From positions 209,824 to 273,823 of the forward strand of contig NZ_JACVVD010000010.1 in the NCBI RefSeq assembly GCF_014534655.1: a DNA stretch of 64,000 bases, written 5' to 3'. Each line of letters begins with the position of its first letter. The stretch's first letter is position 1. Below are positions 1 through 7,453 of this stretch, one piece after another. The notes beneath the pieces were generated by a model. That model had not been told where the DNA came from and ran no database searches. It saw only the letters and a program-made list of their open reading frames with translations. A program made the position numbers and the translations under genes. This DNA comes from Paenibacillus sedimenti. GTDB taxonomy: Bacteria > Bacillota > Bacilli > Paenibacillales > NBRC-103111.

Positions 1-115
1 CAACTTGCTGACGATGCCTACTCGACGATGACAACCTTAGCGGTAGAATTCAACGCCGTGCTCCCCCACTTGAAGCCAACCCTCCGAAGCGTCTCACCCG
101 TTCCGTCCGCGCGGA
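1..115 (-). other. sequence replacing the 3' end of tRNA-Ala; possible intron or junction
   Basis: Read on the minus strand, this follows the tRNA-Ala body directly but does not supply the second half of the T-arm, the 3' acceptor strand or CCA. It opens with an 8-bp hairpin with one bulged base (positions 100-120, arms GTTC-GTCC and GGAC-GAAC around gcgc), including the palindrome CGTCCGCGCGGACG at 104-117. No ORF is visible. A T-loop group I intron cut by the window edge would explain it, but I could not identify the conserved intron core, and a degenerate tRNA is equally possible. Confidence 0.35.
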
Positions 116-172
116 CGAACCCCTAACCTCATCGCTGCCAGCGATGCGCTCTCCCAATTGAGCTACGGCCCC
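116..172 (-). tRNA. tRNA-Ala (anticodon GGC), 5' part only, interrupted in the T-loop
   Basis: The minus strand gives an acceptor strand GGGGCCG, U8, A9, D-arm GCTC/GAGC with a TTGG loop, anticodon stem CATCG/CGATG with loop CTGGCAG (U33, anticodon GGC, A37), variable loop AGGTT and the 5' T-stem AGGGG followed by TTCG. After TTCG the expected closing stem and the complementary acceptor strand CGGCCCC are absent within the window. The first three quarters are a textbook alanine tRNA; the gene is split, truncated or a pseudogene. Confidence 0.7.
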
Positions 173-232
173 CTGATCATGTAGACTCTGTGGAGTAGGA
201 ATCAAATTAAAGAGGAAATCCTGAACTTTCCG

Positions 233-616
233 CTAATTCTCTGCCGTCGTAAACGTAAAAGTATGACGCCGCCTTCCGGCTTCCACGGTTACGATCACCT
301 TTCTGCCGGGGGCAAATTGCCCTTCTGGTTGAAAGGACATACCGGACTCGCTCCCGCCGGTAACTCCGGGTATATGTGCTTCCGGGTTATCTGCGTATCG
401 GATCGGCATGCCTAAGTTGTTCCCGCGGGTACCCTTCCAAATAGCGACTATTGTTGCATCCCTTGGCACGTCGGTCGCTCCATCGACCGGATAGGTCCAA
501 ACCATCCAGTTCTTTGATTGATACCAGTCCCATCCGATCCAACCGGCAATAAGAAGGGCTATGATTGCTAGAGATCGGGTTCTCCCAAATCGCGGATTTG
601 CATGTCCCCGTATCAA
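233..616 (-). CDS. membrane-anchored protein with SbsA-Ig-like domain
   Basis: Hypothetical protein of about 127 residues. A basic N-terminus leads into one hydrophobic segment (SLAIIALLIAGWIGW) that should anchor it to the membrane. The outer part begins YPVDGATDVPRDATI, which resembles the start of bacterial Ig-like folds of the SbsA/Big_5 type, and ends in alternating beta-like residues (RRHTFTFTT). The SD AAAGGAG lies 8 nt before a TTG at 616; a GTG at 625 in the same frame overlaps the SD and is less likely. It follows the LuxR-type regulator on the same strand, 31 nt or more downstream. The fold assignment is tentative and the function unknown. Confidence 0.6.
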   Translation of the reverse strand: MIRGHANPRFGRTRSLAIIALLIAGWIGWDWYQSKNWMVWTYPVDGATDVPRDATIVAIWKGTRGNNLGMPIRYADNPEAHIPGVTGGSESGMSFQPEGQFAPGRKVIVTVEAGRRRHTFTFTTAEN

Positions 617-656
617 CGCTGACACTCCTTTAGGCTCGCTTTATTAGATTCCCTAT

Positions 657-2738
657 TTACTGCAAAACTGCCTTGATGAGTTGACTGCGGTTTTTCACCT
701 GCATTTTCGCATAGACGGAGCTTAAATGCTTTTTTACCGTAATTTCGCTAACAAACAGCCGTGCCGCGATTTCGAGGTTGGAGCAGCCTTCAATAACGCA
801 TAAGGTGACTTCCCGCTCGCGCTCCGTCAGCCCGAATCTGAGAAGCGGATCCTCCTTCTCTTCGCTCCCCGATCTCTCTGTACCGGCGACTTCGGCAGGC
901 TCCAGCTGTATGCCTATACGGTGCAGCATAGCTGCCAGAAAAGCGTCCAGCTTCTTCCCTCTTGTATCCAGCACAAAAGTAGGCGTTGGGGTCTTTCCGT
1001 CGTAGCTGCAATGGAACACATCAGGAACCGCTTCGAACCCGAAGCCGAGATGAGAATCGTAGAACATCGGGAGCGGTGGCGGGGAAGCAAAAAACAGTTT
1101 GCCTGAGCACATGTAATTGTACATTTGGGAACCGCCTTCCATGAGAAGAGCGGAATCGGTCCATTCAAGGACATCGATGCTTTTAATAAACCAGCCGGCC
1201 TGTTCCGACTCCGGAACGTCAAGCTCCTTACGCTCTGCTGCCGACAGACTGCGAATATAAGGGCCTGAGAAAGGATTTTGCTCCAAATAATCCAGCGTCC
1301 CCCGGTTAATCGGAATGATAGCCGACAGCCCCTGTACCGATCCGTCCTGCGCCTTCAACAGCATAACCGATTGCTGCCCTAAGCTAAGCAGCTCTTCCAG
1401 ATCCAGTCCTTCGATGGCATACAGCATCTCCGCTTTCGAAAGCGTTAACTCCAGCAGGTCCCCTGTCATAGGGTCGACACCTCTTCGGGTAACCGTTCTC
1501 GCCTCATTACGGCGCCGCTGCAAGTACTGAAGACCTTCCCCAAGATTAGCGGCCGATAACGGCTCCCAAATAAACTCTTCCTTCCAAGACGTGTTCAGGT
1601 GCGCCCGGATAAAGGCATCTCCGATATAACCAAACAGCTCCCCCACTTCCCAGGCCACGTCCCGCTTCCCATGGGACCCTCTGATGATAGAGGCATAATA
1701 GCGGACGCAGCGCTCCATAAGCTTACCAAACTGCCCGGGCGCCCGTTCCCTCAAATAACTTCGCGTGGACTCCCTCATCAGATCGTGCAGTCTCCAACCC
1801 CTATCTATCTTCCGTACAAAAGAAAGCGCCGTGAGCCTCCCGAAGGCATCTGCGCTTATATCCCGCTCCACGACATACGCAAGGAGCTCCTGATTGAACT
1901 GCCTTAGCATCGATGCCGCCTCTACGAGCTGCCTGAGCTCTTCGTCCGCCACCTCTTTCAGCCAGGATGAAGCGAGCTCCGAGGACCATCCAGCGTCGTT
2001 CAACGGGCCGCTCCCTTCGAGAAGCTCCGTCGACACGGCCAGCGATAGCGAGAGCCCATGCCCTCTCGTACGTTCCCAAAGCCGCTCTCCCTGTGCTTCT
2101 TCGGTTAGACCGCATTTGCGTGCATAATTCAATACGTCCGTCCGGGTCAAATGATCGATGGCGAGCCAGAGGGTACGCTCTCTCCAGGCCGGGGATAACA
2201 GCCACTGTCCCTTAAGCGGGTACCGTCCCGCCAGGAGAACGAGGATTCCCGGATCTAATTCTCTCAAGAATTGCTCTCTCAGCCAGCCCTCCATGCCGGT
2301 CATTTCCTCAAACGTATCCAGCGCCACGACGACCTGGCGGTCCTGCGCCAACCGGTTCAGCCTGCGCAGCACGGCATCGAGCGGCTCTTCATCCCTGCTG
2401 CCCTTTTCTTTTGCGGATGGAAGCTGCAGGAGCAGCTGCTTGCAGAAATCGTTCCCCGTCCTCCTGAATTCCCGGCTGTCGAGCAGCAGGAAAACAGCAT
2501 TGAGCCTTCTCGCTTGCCTGCGGAACGCATCGAGCAGCGTGCTTTTGCCTACGCCGCCTGTACCATACAGATTCCAAATGTGTTTGCTCATCGGCTCGCC
2601 GGCCAAAAACCGTTCAAAAAGCGCTCTCTCCTTCTCGCGGCCCACCAGAAATTCTTCTTCGCGGTCGTCTATGCTTGAGGCAGCCTGCGGCCCGGTTATC
2701 GCCTTGCCCCGCTCGAATCTTATAACGTCTCCCTTCAT
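657..2738 (-). CDS. LuxR-family transcriptional regulator with P-loop ATPase domain
   Basis: A 693-residue regulator. Near residue 60 there is a Walker A loop (LYGTGGVGKST) followed by a Walker B-like stretch VVVALDTFEEM, giving a STAND/AAA-type ATPase as in MalT and LAL regulators. The C-terminal 60 residues are a LuxR HTH (LTEREREVTLCVIEGCSN with VSEITVKKHLSSVY). The middle has no TPR pattern I could confirm. Start supported by GGGAGG 6 nt upstream. It diverges from the cupin/oxidase-like gene pair, which is its most obvious candidate target. Ligand unknown. Confidence 0.85.
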   Translation of the reverse strand: MKGDVIRFERGKAITGPQAASSIDDREEEFLVGREKERALFERFLAGEPMSKHIWNLYGTGGVGKSTLLDAFRRQARRLNAVFLLLDSREFRRTGNDFCKQLLLQLPSAKEKGSRDEEPLDAVLRRLNRLAQDRQVVVALDTFEEMTGMEGWLREQFLRELDPGILVLLAGRYPLKGQWLLSPAWRERTLWLAIDHLTRTDVLNYARKCGLTEEAQGERLWERTRGHGLSLSLAVSTELLEGSGPLNDAGWSSELASSWLKEVADEELRQLVEAASMLRQFNQELLAYVVERDISADAFGRLTALSFVRKIDRGWRLHDLMRESTRSYLRERAPGQFGKLMERCVRYYASIIRGSHGKRDVAWEVGELFGYIGDAFIRAHLNTSWKEEFIWEPLSAANLGEGLQYLQRRRNEARTVTRRGVDPMTGDLLELTLSKAEMLYAIEGLDLEELLSLGQQSVMLLKAQDGSVQGLSAIIPINRGTLDYLEQNPFSGPYIRSLSAAERKELDVPESEQAGWFIKSIDVLEWTDSALLMEGGSQMYNYMCSGKLFFASPPPLPMFYDSHLGFGFEAVPDVFHCSYDGKTPTPTFVLDTRGKKLDAFLAAMLHRIGIQLEPAEVAGTERSGSEEKEDPLLRFGLTEREREVTLCVIEGCSNLEIAARLFVSEITVKKHLSSVYAKMQVKNRSQLIKAVLQ

Positions 2739-2795
2739 GCCGAACCTCCCGTTTTTAACCTAAATACTGACATCCGCGCCTAAATTCAACTAAAG

Positions 2796-2824
2796 TATAC
2801 TACCAAATTATACTGCGGTATAGT
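2796..2824. promoter_or_regulatory. three TATACT-like direct repeats between divergent genes
   Basis: TATACTACC, TATACTGCG and TATAGTAGT follow one another at steps of 13 and 10 bp between the LuxR-type regulator and the cupin gene. They could be regulator half-sites or overlapping -10 elements; the sequence alone does not separate these. Confidence 0.3.
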
Positions 2825-2898
2825 AGTCTGACCTGCGATTCAGGTGATAACTTTGAAGCATGAGAAAACTGCTGAGTCTTGAAAGGAGGCATACGGAT

Positions 2899-3456
2899 GT
2901 GTCTCATGCAAGATTATCGAGAACGATCGAAAACCCGCTCGTTCAAGACAGGGTTACCTTCATCACGACCGGAGCTGAATCAGGCGGATCTTTTGAGTAT
3001 GTAGAGGTCGAGCTGGCCCCTGGAGGAGGCGTGGACCTTCACTACCATCTCGCCTTTACGGAGCACTTTGAGGCTGTGCATGGAGTGCTTCACCTGGAGC
3101 TGGACGGACTCTTTCGCGAGCTCCTTCCCGGTCAGACCGTTTCGGCTCCGCCAGGATCGCTGCACCGCTTTTTTAACCCTGGCCATGAGAAGATCATTTT
3201 CCATGTCAAGATTGCTCCGGCCAGACGGTTTGAGCAGATGCTCCGAATCTCATACGGTCTGGCCCGGGATGGCAAAGTAAGGGGAAAGACTGGAATTCCC
3301 CGCAATGTCCTCGATCTGGCCGTTATCTTCGAGCTCGGCGAAACGTATATGAAGGGGATCCCGATAGGGCTGCAAAAAGGGATTTTCGGCACGCTATACC
3401 GAATCGCCAAGTGGCGCGGTGTGGAAGAACGTTTGCTAGATACGTATTGCAGATGA
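2899..3456 (+). CDS. cupin-domain protein
   Basis: A small beta-barrel protein of 185 residues. The metal-site pattern is visible as GGGVDLHYHLAFTEHFEAVHG, giving the HxH-E-H set typical of cupin motif 1, with a second motif around PPGSLHRFFNPG. I place the start at GTG 2899, because GAAAGGAGG at 2881-2889 is 9 nt before it; the in-frame ATG at 2860 would put this SD inside the gene. It precedes the oxidase-like membrane gene by 23 nt, so the two are probably co-transcribed. Substrate unknown. Confidence 0.8.
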   Translation: MSHARLSRTIENPLVQDRVTFITTGAESGGSFEYVEVELAPGGGVDLHYHLAFTEHFEAVHGVLHLELDGLFRELLPGQTVSAPPGSLHRFFNPGHEKIIFHVKIAPARRFEQMLRISYGLARDGKVRGKTGIPRNVLDLAVIFELGETYMKGIPIGLQKGIFGTLYRIAKWRGVEERLLDTYCR

Positions 3457-3479
3457 ATGAAAAGAAAGGGTGATCCCCA

Positions 3480-3890
3480 ATGGGCATTCGCATGTTAAAA
3501 ATCGCATCGTTTTATTTTCTGGTCGGAGTCGTGATGGGAATGGGCATGTCCATGACCGAAAGCTTTAGTCTCAGCCCCGTCCACGTCCATTTGAACTTGA
3601 TCGGATGGGTGTCCATGGCTATCGGCGGCCTCGTGTATGACCGCTTCCCCGCGGCTGCGCGTACTCTCGGCAAGCTGCACTTCTGGATGCACAATATCGG
3701 GGTTCCCCTCATGATGGGCGGACTTGCCGCCTATATTCTCGGCTTCGCAAGCCTTGCTCCGCTAATCCCTGTCGGGGGTGTTCTGATTGTGATTGGCACT
3801 CTGTTATTCTTCATCAATATCGTGCGTAATGTGCATGCCTCCAAGGAAGCACATGCTGACCGTTCGGCAACTCATCACACTGCCGGTTAA
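3480..3890 (+). CDS. small membrane protein related to heme-copper oxidase subunit I
   Basis: A 136-residue, mostly hydrophobic protein with four predicted membrane spans. The histidine-bearing motif SPVHVHLNLIGW in span 2 and KLHFWMHNIG in span 3 match the short subunit I-like proteins annotated in Bacillales as cytochrome c oxidase-like, which hold some heme-ligand histidines but lack the rest of a true oxidase. The C-terminus is a soluble tail with several His. SD AAGGGTG precedes the ATG. A role in heme, metal or NO handling is inference only. Confidence 0.7.
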   Translation: MGIRMLKIASFYFLVGVVMGMGMSMTESFSLSPVHVHLNLIGWVSMAIGGLVYDRFPAAARTLGKLHFWMHNIGVPLMMGGLAAYILGFASLAPLIPVGGVLIVIGTLLFFINIVRNVHASKEAHADRSATHHTAG

Positions 3891-3988
3891 TCCGGACGGA
3901 CCCGCTCGGCTCCGCCCCGCTTCTCCTCTCCTCTCACCTCTCCTCTCCTCACGCTTATACAAAACCTCTTAAAAGCCCCTTAAACAAC

Positions 3989-4040
3989 AAATCCCTGCTC
4001 TGGACTGAACCGCATGCGCGGTACAGGACAGCAGGGATTT
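3989..4040 (+). terminator. bidirectional-looking inverted repeat
   Basis: AAATCCCTGCT (3989-3999) pairs with AGCAGGGATTT (4030-4040), an 11-bp perfect stem around a 30-nt loop that itself contains a short GC-rich hairpin. It sits about 100 nt after the oxidase-like gene and before the DCC gene. The T-run is weak, so efficiency is uncertain. Confidence 0.55.
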
Positions 4041-4176
4041 CGTTGTATCTTTTAAGGTAATCAAGTTTATTTCTATTTGACTGTCATGATCTTGAAAAGG
4101 TACTGTTAATTTAGCAGATCTCACCAAGATCTCATCTTGAAAAAGCATGCATAAAACGGGCTTAAGGGGGATTAAC

Positions 4177-4602
4177 ATGGACGACCGCCACCCGCACCAA
4201 CCGGATGAAGGGGCTATCGTGCTGTTCGACGGGGTATGTAACCTCTGCAATGGGGCTGTGCAGTTCATTCTTCACCGTGACCCGCAGGGTGTGTTTCGTT
4301 TTGCTTCTTTGCAATCCGAGGTTGGGCAAAAGCTGCTCCGGCAGCACCTGCTGCCTGCGGATGTCATCAATACCATCGTCCTGATCGAGCATGGACGTTC
4401 CTATACGCAATCCACGGCTGCGCTTCGCATTGCACGTCGGCTGCGTGGCGCTTGGAAGGCGGCCTATGCGGCCATCCTTATTCCCGCCCCGTGGCGGAAT
4501 GCCGCCTATCGCTTCGTTGCGCGCAATCGCTACCGCTGGTTCGGCCAAGCGGAGCACTGCATACTGCCGAGGCCTGAGTTCAAGCAGCGATTTCTTGAAT
4601 AG
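4177..4602 (+). CDS. thiol-disulfide oxidoreductase of the DCC family (DUF393)
   Basis: A 141-residue protein with the family-defining DxxCxxC signature in VLFDGVCNLCNGAVQFI near residue 20, followed by FRFASLQSEVG and a C-terminal basic stretch, RNRYRWFG, typical of DUF393. These proteins have a thioredoxin-like CxxC and are presumed to act on disulfides; no partner is known here. The start is ATG 4177, with AAGGGGG 6 nt upstream; the earlier ATG at 4147 has no SD. It is a single-gene unit facing a convergent hypothetical gene. Confidence 0.85.
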   Translation: MDDRHPHQPDEGAIVLFDGVCNLCNGAVQFILHRDPQGVFRFASLQSEVGQKLLRQHLLPADVINTIVLIEHGRSYTQSTAALRIARRLRGAWKAAYAAILIPAPWRNAAYRFVARNRYRWFGQAEHCILPRPEFKQRFLE

Positions 4603-4617
4603 CAGGGCGAGTCAGAA

Positions 4618-5169
4618 TCAGGCCATTTCGGCCAAATCCAGACGGATCATGGTGACCCGCTCATCGAATAGCCAAAACTCTAAGGCGATCATCGCTTCTT
4701 TGTCCAGATAACCAAAGATAGTTGCGCCTTGCTCGCTCCTGCGGTAACTAGGTTCTCCATAAGCGGTTTTGATCTCGTCCGCCTTACTATCGATACCGAT
4801 TCCTTTGGTTGTGGTACGGGAAGAGCCGGCATTTGCAGCGATCATAATGCGAACGATGGCTTCACTGCCCGCCTTCGTGGCTACGATGGCACCATTGTCG
4901 ACATTGTAATAGTGGTAGTTATCATTATCCTGTTTGCGCATGATTGTAGGAGAAGGCAGCACGTTTTTGATCTTTTTGATGCTTTGCCCAAGTGTGATGC
5001 CGCCGAAGTGTTCATGCTGCAAGGACTGGCTCGGTGCCAATGTATAGTGGGCCTGCCTGGGTCCTAGAAGTAAGTAAAATCGATATGCTGTCTGACTAAG
5101 CAAGACTACTGCTACTCCAATCAATATCATTTGTATCCATTTGCTTCGTAGAAAGCTTGCTGCTTGCAT
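4618..5169 (-). CDS. hypothetical membrane-anchored protein
   Basis: A 183-residue protein I do not recognise. An N-terminal hydrophobic helix (IQMILIGVAVVLLSQTAYRF) anchors an outer domain. That domain seems to contain two related halves, each with a GI-LG/GIGIDS start, a K-IK helix and an aromatic beta strand, an arrangement loosely like SmpA/BamE-type lipoprotein modules. It lies convergent to the DCC gene with 15 nt between their stops. Confidence 0.6.
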   Translation of the reverse strand: MQAASFLRSKWIQMILIGVAVVLLSQTAYRFYLLLGPRQAHYTLAPSQSLQHEHFGGITLGQSIKKIKNVLPSPTIMRKQDNDNYHYYNVDNGAIVATKAGSEAIVRIMIAANAGSSRTTTKGIGIDSKADEIKTAYGEPSYRRSEQGATIFGYLDKEAMIALEFWLFDERVTMIRLDLAEMA

Positions 5170-5244
5170 GCAGCCCCACCCATCCTTCTCCGGCTCCTTG
5201 CCAGCCCATTTGTATCATTGTCTATCGCCGGTTATCAGCTCTGA

Positions 5245-6027
5245 TTAATTGGTTTCCGCTCCAAACATCCAGCAGCTTAAGCTGAGCGTCCCCATCTGAA
5301 AGCTATGATGCAGCAGCCTCGCTTTATGCGAGGTATCAGCAGCACCAAGAGCAATGAGCAGCGGAACAAAATGCTCCGGGGTCGGCACCGCCTCAGCGGC
5401 AAAAGGCGCCCTGTCCTCATAGCTGAACAGCGCCTCCAGATTCCACGTCTCCAGCTGCTCCGCGAGCCATTCATCAAACTTCAACGCCCATACCTGGGGC
5501 GCAGGATTGCGGCGGTCAAGCCGACGCAGATTGTGCACCGTTCCCCCGCTGCCGAGGATGAGAACCTGCTGCTCTCTGAGAGCAGATAAAGCCGCACCTA
5601 CCCGATAATGCTCCTCCGGCGTCAGCCTTGGATTCACGGATAATGCGACTACCGGGATCGATGCATCCGGATACATAATATGCAGCGGTGCCCATGATCC
5701 ATGGTCCAACCCCCGCTGATCATTCATTTCACAATCAATACCCTCATCCTGAAAAAGCTGCTGTATATGTAAGCTAAGCGTCAAATCCCCTTTGGCGGGA
5801 TACTTAATGGCATAAAGTTCTTCCGGAAATCCGGTAAAATCGTAGATCGTTTCCAGCTGTATCGCCGAGCTGATCTGCTGCAACCGGCTCTCCCAATGCG
5901 CGCTGAACAGCACGATGGCTTTGGGCCGTGGAATGCTTGACGCAAGCTTCCGCAAAAATTCCGTATAAGCATGCTGCTCGATCGCCAAGCTCGGTGCGCC
6001 ATGCGCAATAAAAAAAGAAGGCAGCAT
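5245..6027 (-). CDS. LigB-type extradiol dioxygenase (YgiD/DODA family)
   Basis: A 260-residue protein of the class III extradiol ring-cleavage fold. Characteristic elements are SFFIAHGAPSLA at the N-terminus (metal His), KAIVLFSAHWES, DHGSWAPLHIMYP and GSGGTVHNLR, which together supply the Fe/Zn ligands and the acid-base His of 4,5-DOPA-dioxygenase-like enzymes. GAGGGAGG lies 7 nt before the ATG at 6027, while the ATG at 6033 is too close to it. Many homologues have no known physiological substrate, so a catechol substrate is likely but unspecified. Confidence 0.85.
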   Translation of the reverse strand: MLPSFFIAHGAPSLAIEQHAYTEFLRKLASSIPRPKAIVLFSAHWESRLQQISSAIQLETIYDFTGFPEELYAIKYPAKGDLTLSLHIQQLFQDEGIDCEMNDQRGLDHGSWAPLHIMYPDASIPVVALSVNPRLTPEEHYRVGAALSALREQQVLILGSGGTVHNLRRLDRRNPAPQVWALKFDEWLAEQLETWNLEALFSYEDRAPFAAEAVPTPEHFVPLLIALGAADTSHKARLLHHSFQMGTLSLSCWMFGAETN

Positions 6028-6160
6028 CGCCATTCCTCCCTCGATCCCTCGAACATAGTCTCATTTTACATGGATTAATCTTCCTATTATACCCCTATTC
6101 TTCAAACCCAATTAATGGTATGATACGAATGTATATTCGCATATCGGGGAGATGATTCTT

Positions 6161-6934
6161 ATGCCAAGACAAATCAGCAGCTCTTTAACCGCAATCATGG
6201 TGTCCGATCTTGAGCGTTCCAAACAATTTTATCGGGATGTGCTAGGCTTTGACGTTACGGACTGGTGGGCCGTGAGAGACGGCTTGCAAGGGATCGCTCT
6301 TAAACTTTTGCAAGCGCCTACTCCTCAGGATGTGAAACCGAATCCTGCTGAAAATGAGTGGTCGCGCGCGTTTGACGTGTACGCCTATACCGACGATTGG
6401 GCATCGCTGGACAGTTTGTATGAAGAGTTTCGCAGTAAGGGCGCTATCATATCCGGAGAACCTGTCATTTCGCCCGATTTTGGCCCATGGAAAGAATTTA
6501 TCGTGCAGGATCCCGATGGGTATCATATCGCTTTCGGCGGCGTGGACGGGCGCAAAGCTAACAGCTATGTACAAGATCATGTCGATTCCGTGTTTCTTTG
6601 GGTTAGGAATCTCGACAAATCCGTTAAACTTTATGCAGCTCTATTAGGATTGGAGATTCGCGAGCAGGACCGTAACGATCATTTGCACCTGTTCAAATTA
6701 TCGAACGGCACGAGTCTCATTCTCGATTCCAATGGAATGTCCGAAATCCCGGTCCCGGAAGTCGGTCCGGTCCTATTCAAGCTGAATACGGTAGACATTG
6801 AAGGTGCGCACCGCCATGCAGAGGAACTCGGATTCCAAGTTGTCTACGGCATCGCACGGTACCCGCAGGTTTCGTTCTTTAACATTCGGGATGAAGACGG
6901 CAACATCATTACCATTTCACAGAATCATGCCTAA
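6161..6934 (+). CDS. two-domain VOC (glyoxalase/extradiol-dioxygenase fold) protein
   Basis: A 257-residue protein with two vicinal-oxygen-chelate modules. The first is residues 5-125 (MVSDLERSKQFYRDVLGF ... VQDPDGYHIAFGG) and the second residues 140-255 (VRNLDKSVKLYAALLGLE ... IRDEDGNIITISQ). Each ends with the acidic D-x-D/E-G-N strand that normally carries a metal ligand. ATG 6161 is 9 nt after GGGGAG; ATG 6152 is less favourable. Reaction unknown; bleomycin-type resistance and glyoxalase activity are both possible for this fold. Confidence 0.8.
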   Translation: MPRQISSSLTAIMVSDLERSKQFYRDVLGFDVTDWWAVRDGLQGIALKLLQAPTPQDVKPNPAENEWSRAFDVYAYTDDWASLDSLYEEFRSKGAIISGEPVISPDFGPWKEFIVQDPDGYHIAFGGVDGRKANSYVQDHVDSVFLWVRNLDKSVKLYAALLGLEIREQDRNDHLHLFKLSNGTSLILDSNGMSEIPVPEVGPVLFKLNTVDIEGAHRHAEELGFQVVYGIARYPQVSFFNIRDEDGNIITISQNHA

Positions 6935-6957
6935 CTAATCTGTCTATGCATGAAAAA

Positions 6958-7019
6958 GCCTCCTTCTGCCAAAACTACCTTTAAATCAACCTCTCTTAAT
7001 GTAGTAGACAGAAGGAGGC
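6958..7019 (+). promoter_or_regulatory. 11-bp inverted repeat sequestering a ribosome binding site
   Basis: GCCTCCTTCTG (6958-6968) is perfectly complementary to CAGAAGGAGGC (7009-7019). The second arm contains the AAGGAGG ribosome binding site of the 42-codon gene at 7026. If both arms are transcribed the SD would be buried in a stem with a 40-nt loop. There is no T-run, so it is not a normal intrinsic terminator. Confidence 0.6.
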
Positions 7020-7025
7020 ACATCC

Positions 7026-7154
7026 ATGAATACCCTCTGGGATTTCATTTCCCGCCATTGGTTATCAATCATTTTACTTATAGGAGCATTCTATTCGGTT
7101 TGGCTTGTATACAAACACAAAGATAAGCTATTTATGGGTAACGGCGGCAAGTAA
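7026..7154 (+). CDS. 42-residue single-span membrane protein
   Basis: A short ORF with an excellent SD (AAGGAGG, 7 nt before ATG). The predicted protein starts MNTLWDFISRHW, has one hydrophobic segment (LSIILLIGAFYSVWLVY) and ends with a basic tail KHKDKLFMGNGGK. This is a typical small membrane protein layout. I do not recognise a family. Its 3' end overlaps a convergent short ORF on the other strand by 27 nt. Confidence 0.65.
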   Translation: MNTLWDFISRHWLSIILLIGAFYSVWLVYKHKDKLFMGNGGK

Positions 7155-7289
7155 TACGTGTTCGACCACCTCGCCCATCCGTTTCGAGTCCGCGCGAATC
7201 ATTCCCGCAGACTGCGATATAACCTTCACAAGCCCGAAAACATCCTCTACTGCTTCGTCACTTTGAATACTTTTCAGCTTCATCTTCAT
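7128..7289 (-). CDS. 53-residue hypothetical protein
   Basis: Minus-strand ORF beginning MKMKLKSIQSDEAVEDV and ending HVLLAAVTHK, amphipathic-helix-like throughout and without a membrane span. The weak SD GGGGGAT stands 1-2 nt before the first ATG and 7-8 nt before the second ATG at 7283. No family recognised. Codon content looks gene-like, but the convergent overlap with the gene at 7026 means at least one of the two may be spurious. Confidence 0.4.
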   Translation of the reverse strand: MKMKLKSIQSDEAVEDVFGLVKVISQSAGMIRADSKRMGEVVEHVLLAAVTHK

Positions 7290-7373
7290 GATCCCCCAGT
7301 ATCTGTTTTTTCCTAAAAATTTCGTATAAAATTCGACAAATTCCTCTTTAATTCAATATTAATGAACGATAAA

Positions 7374-7414
7374 TAAAAAAAGCACAACCTTTTCATGATA
7401 AAAGGCTGTGCTTT
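7374..7414 (-). terminator. intrinsic terminator of the purine operon
   Basis: On the minus strand AAAGCACAGCCTTTT pairs with AAAAGGTTGTGCTTT around atcatg, followed by a run of T. It lies 40 nt after the purD stop. Confidence 0.9.
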
Positions 7415-7453
7415 GAGTTTTACGAACTTTACTAACTTTACGAGCTATTCTTG

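Noticed and set aside
3480..3890. true terminal oxidase subunit
   Set aside because: At 136 residues it lacks most of the 12 spans and the copper site; only a partial resemblance in two His motifs.
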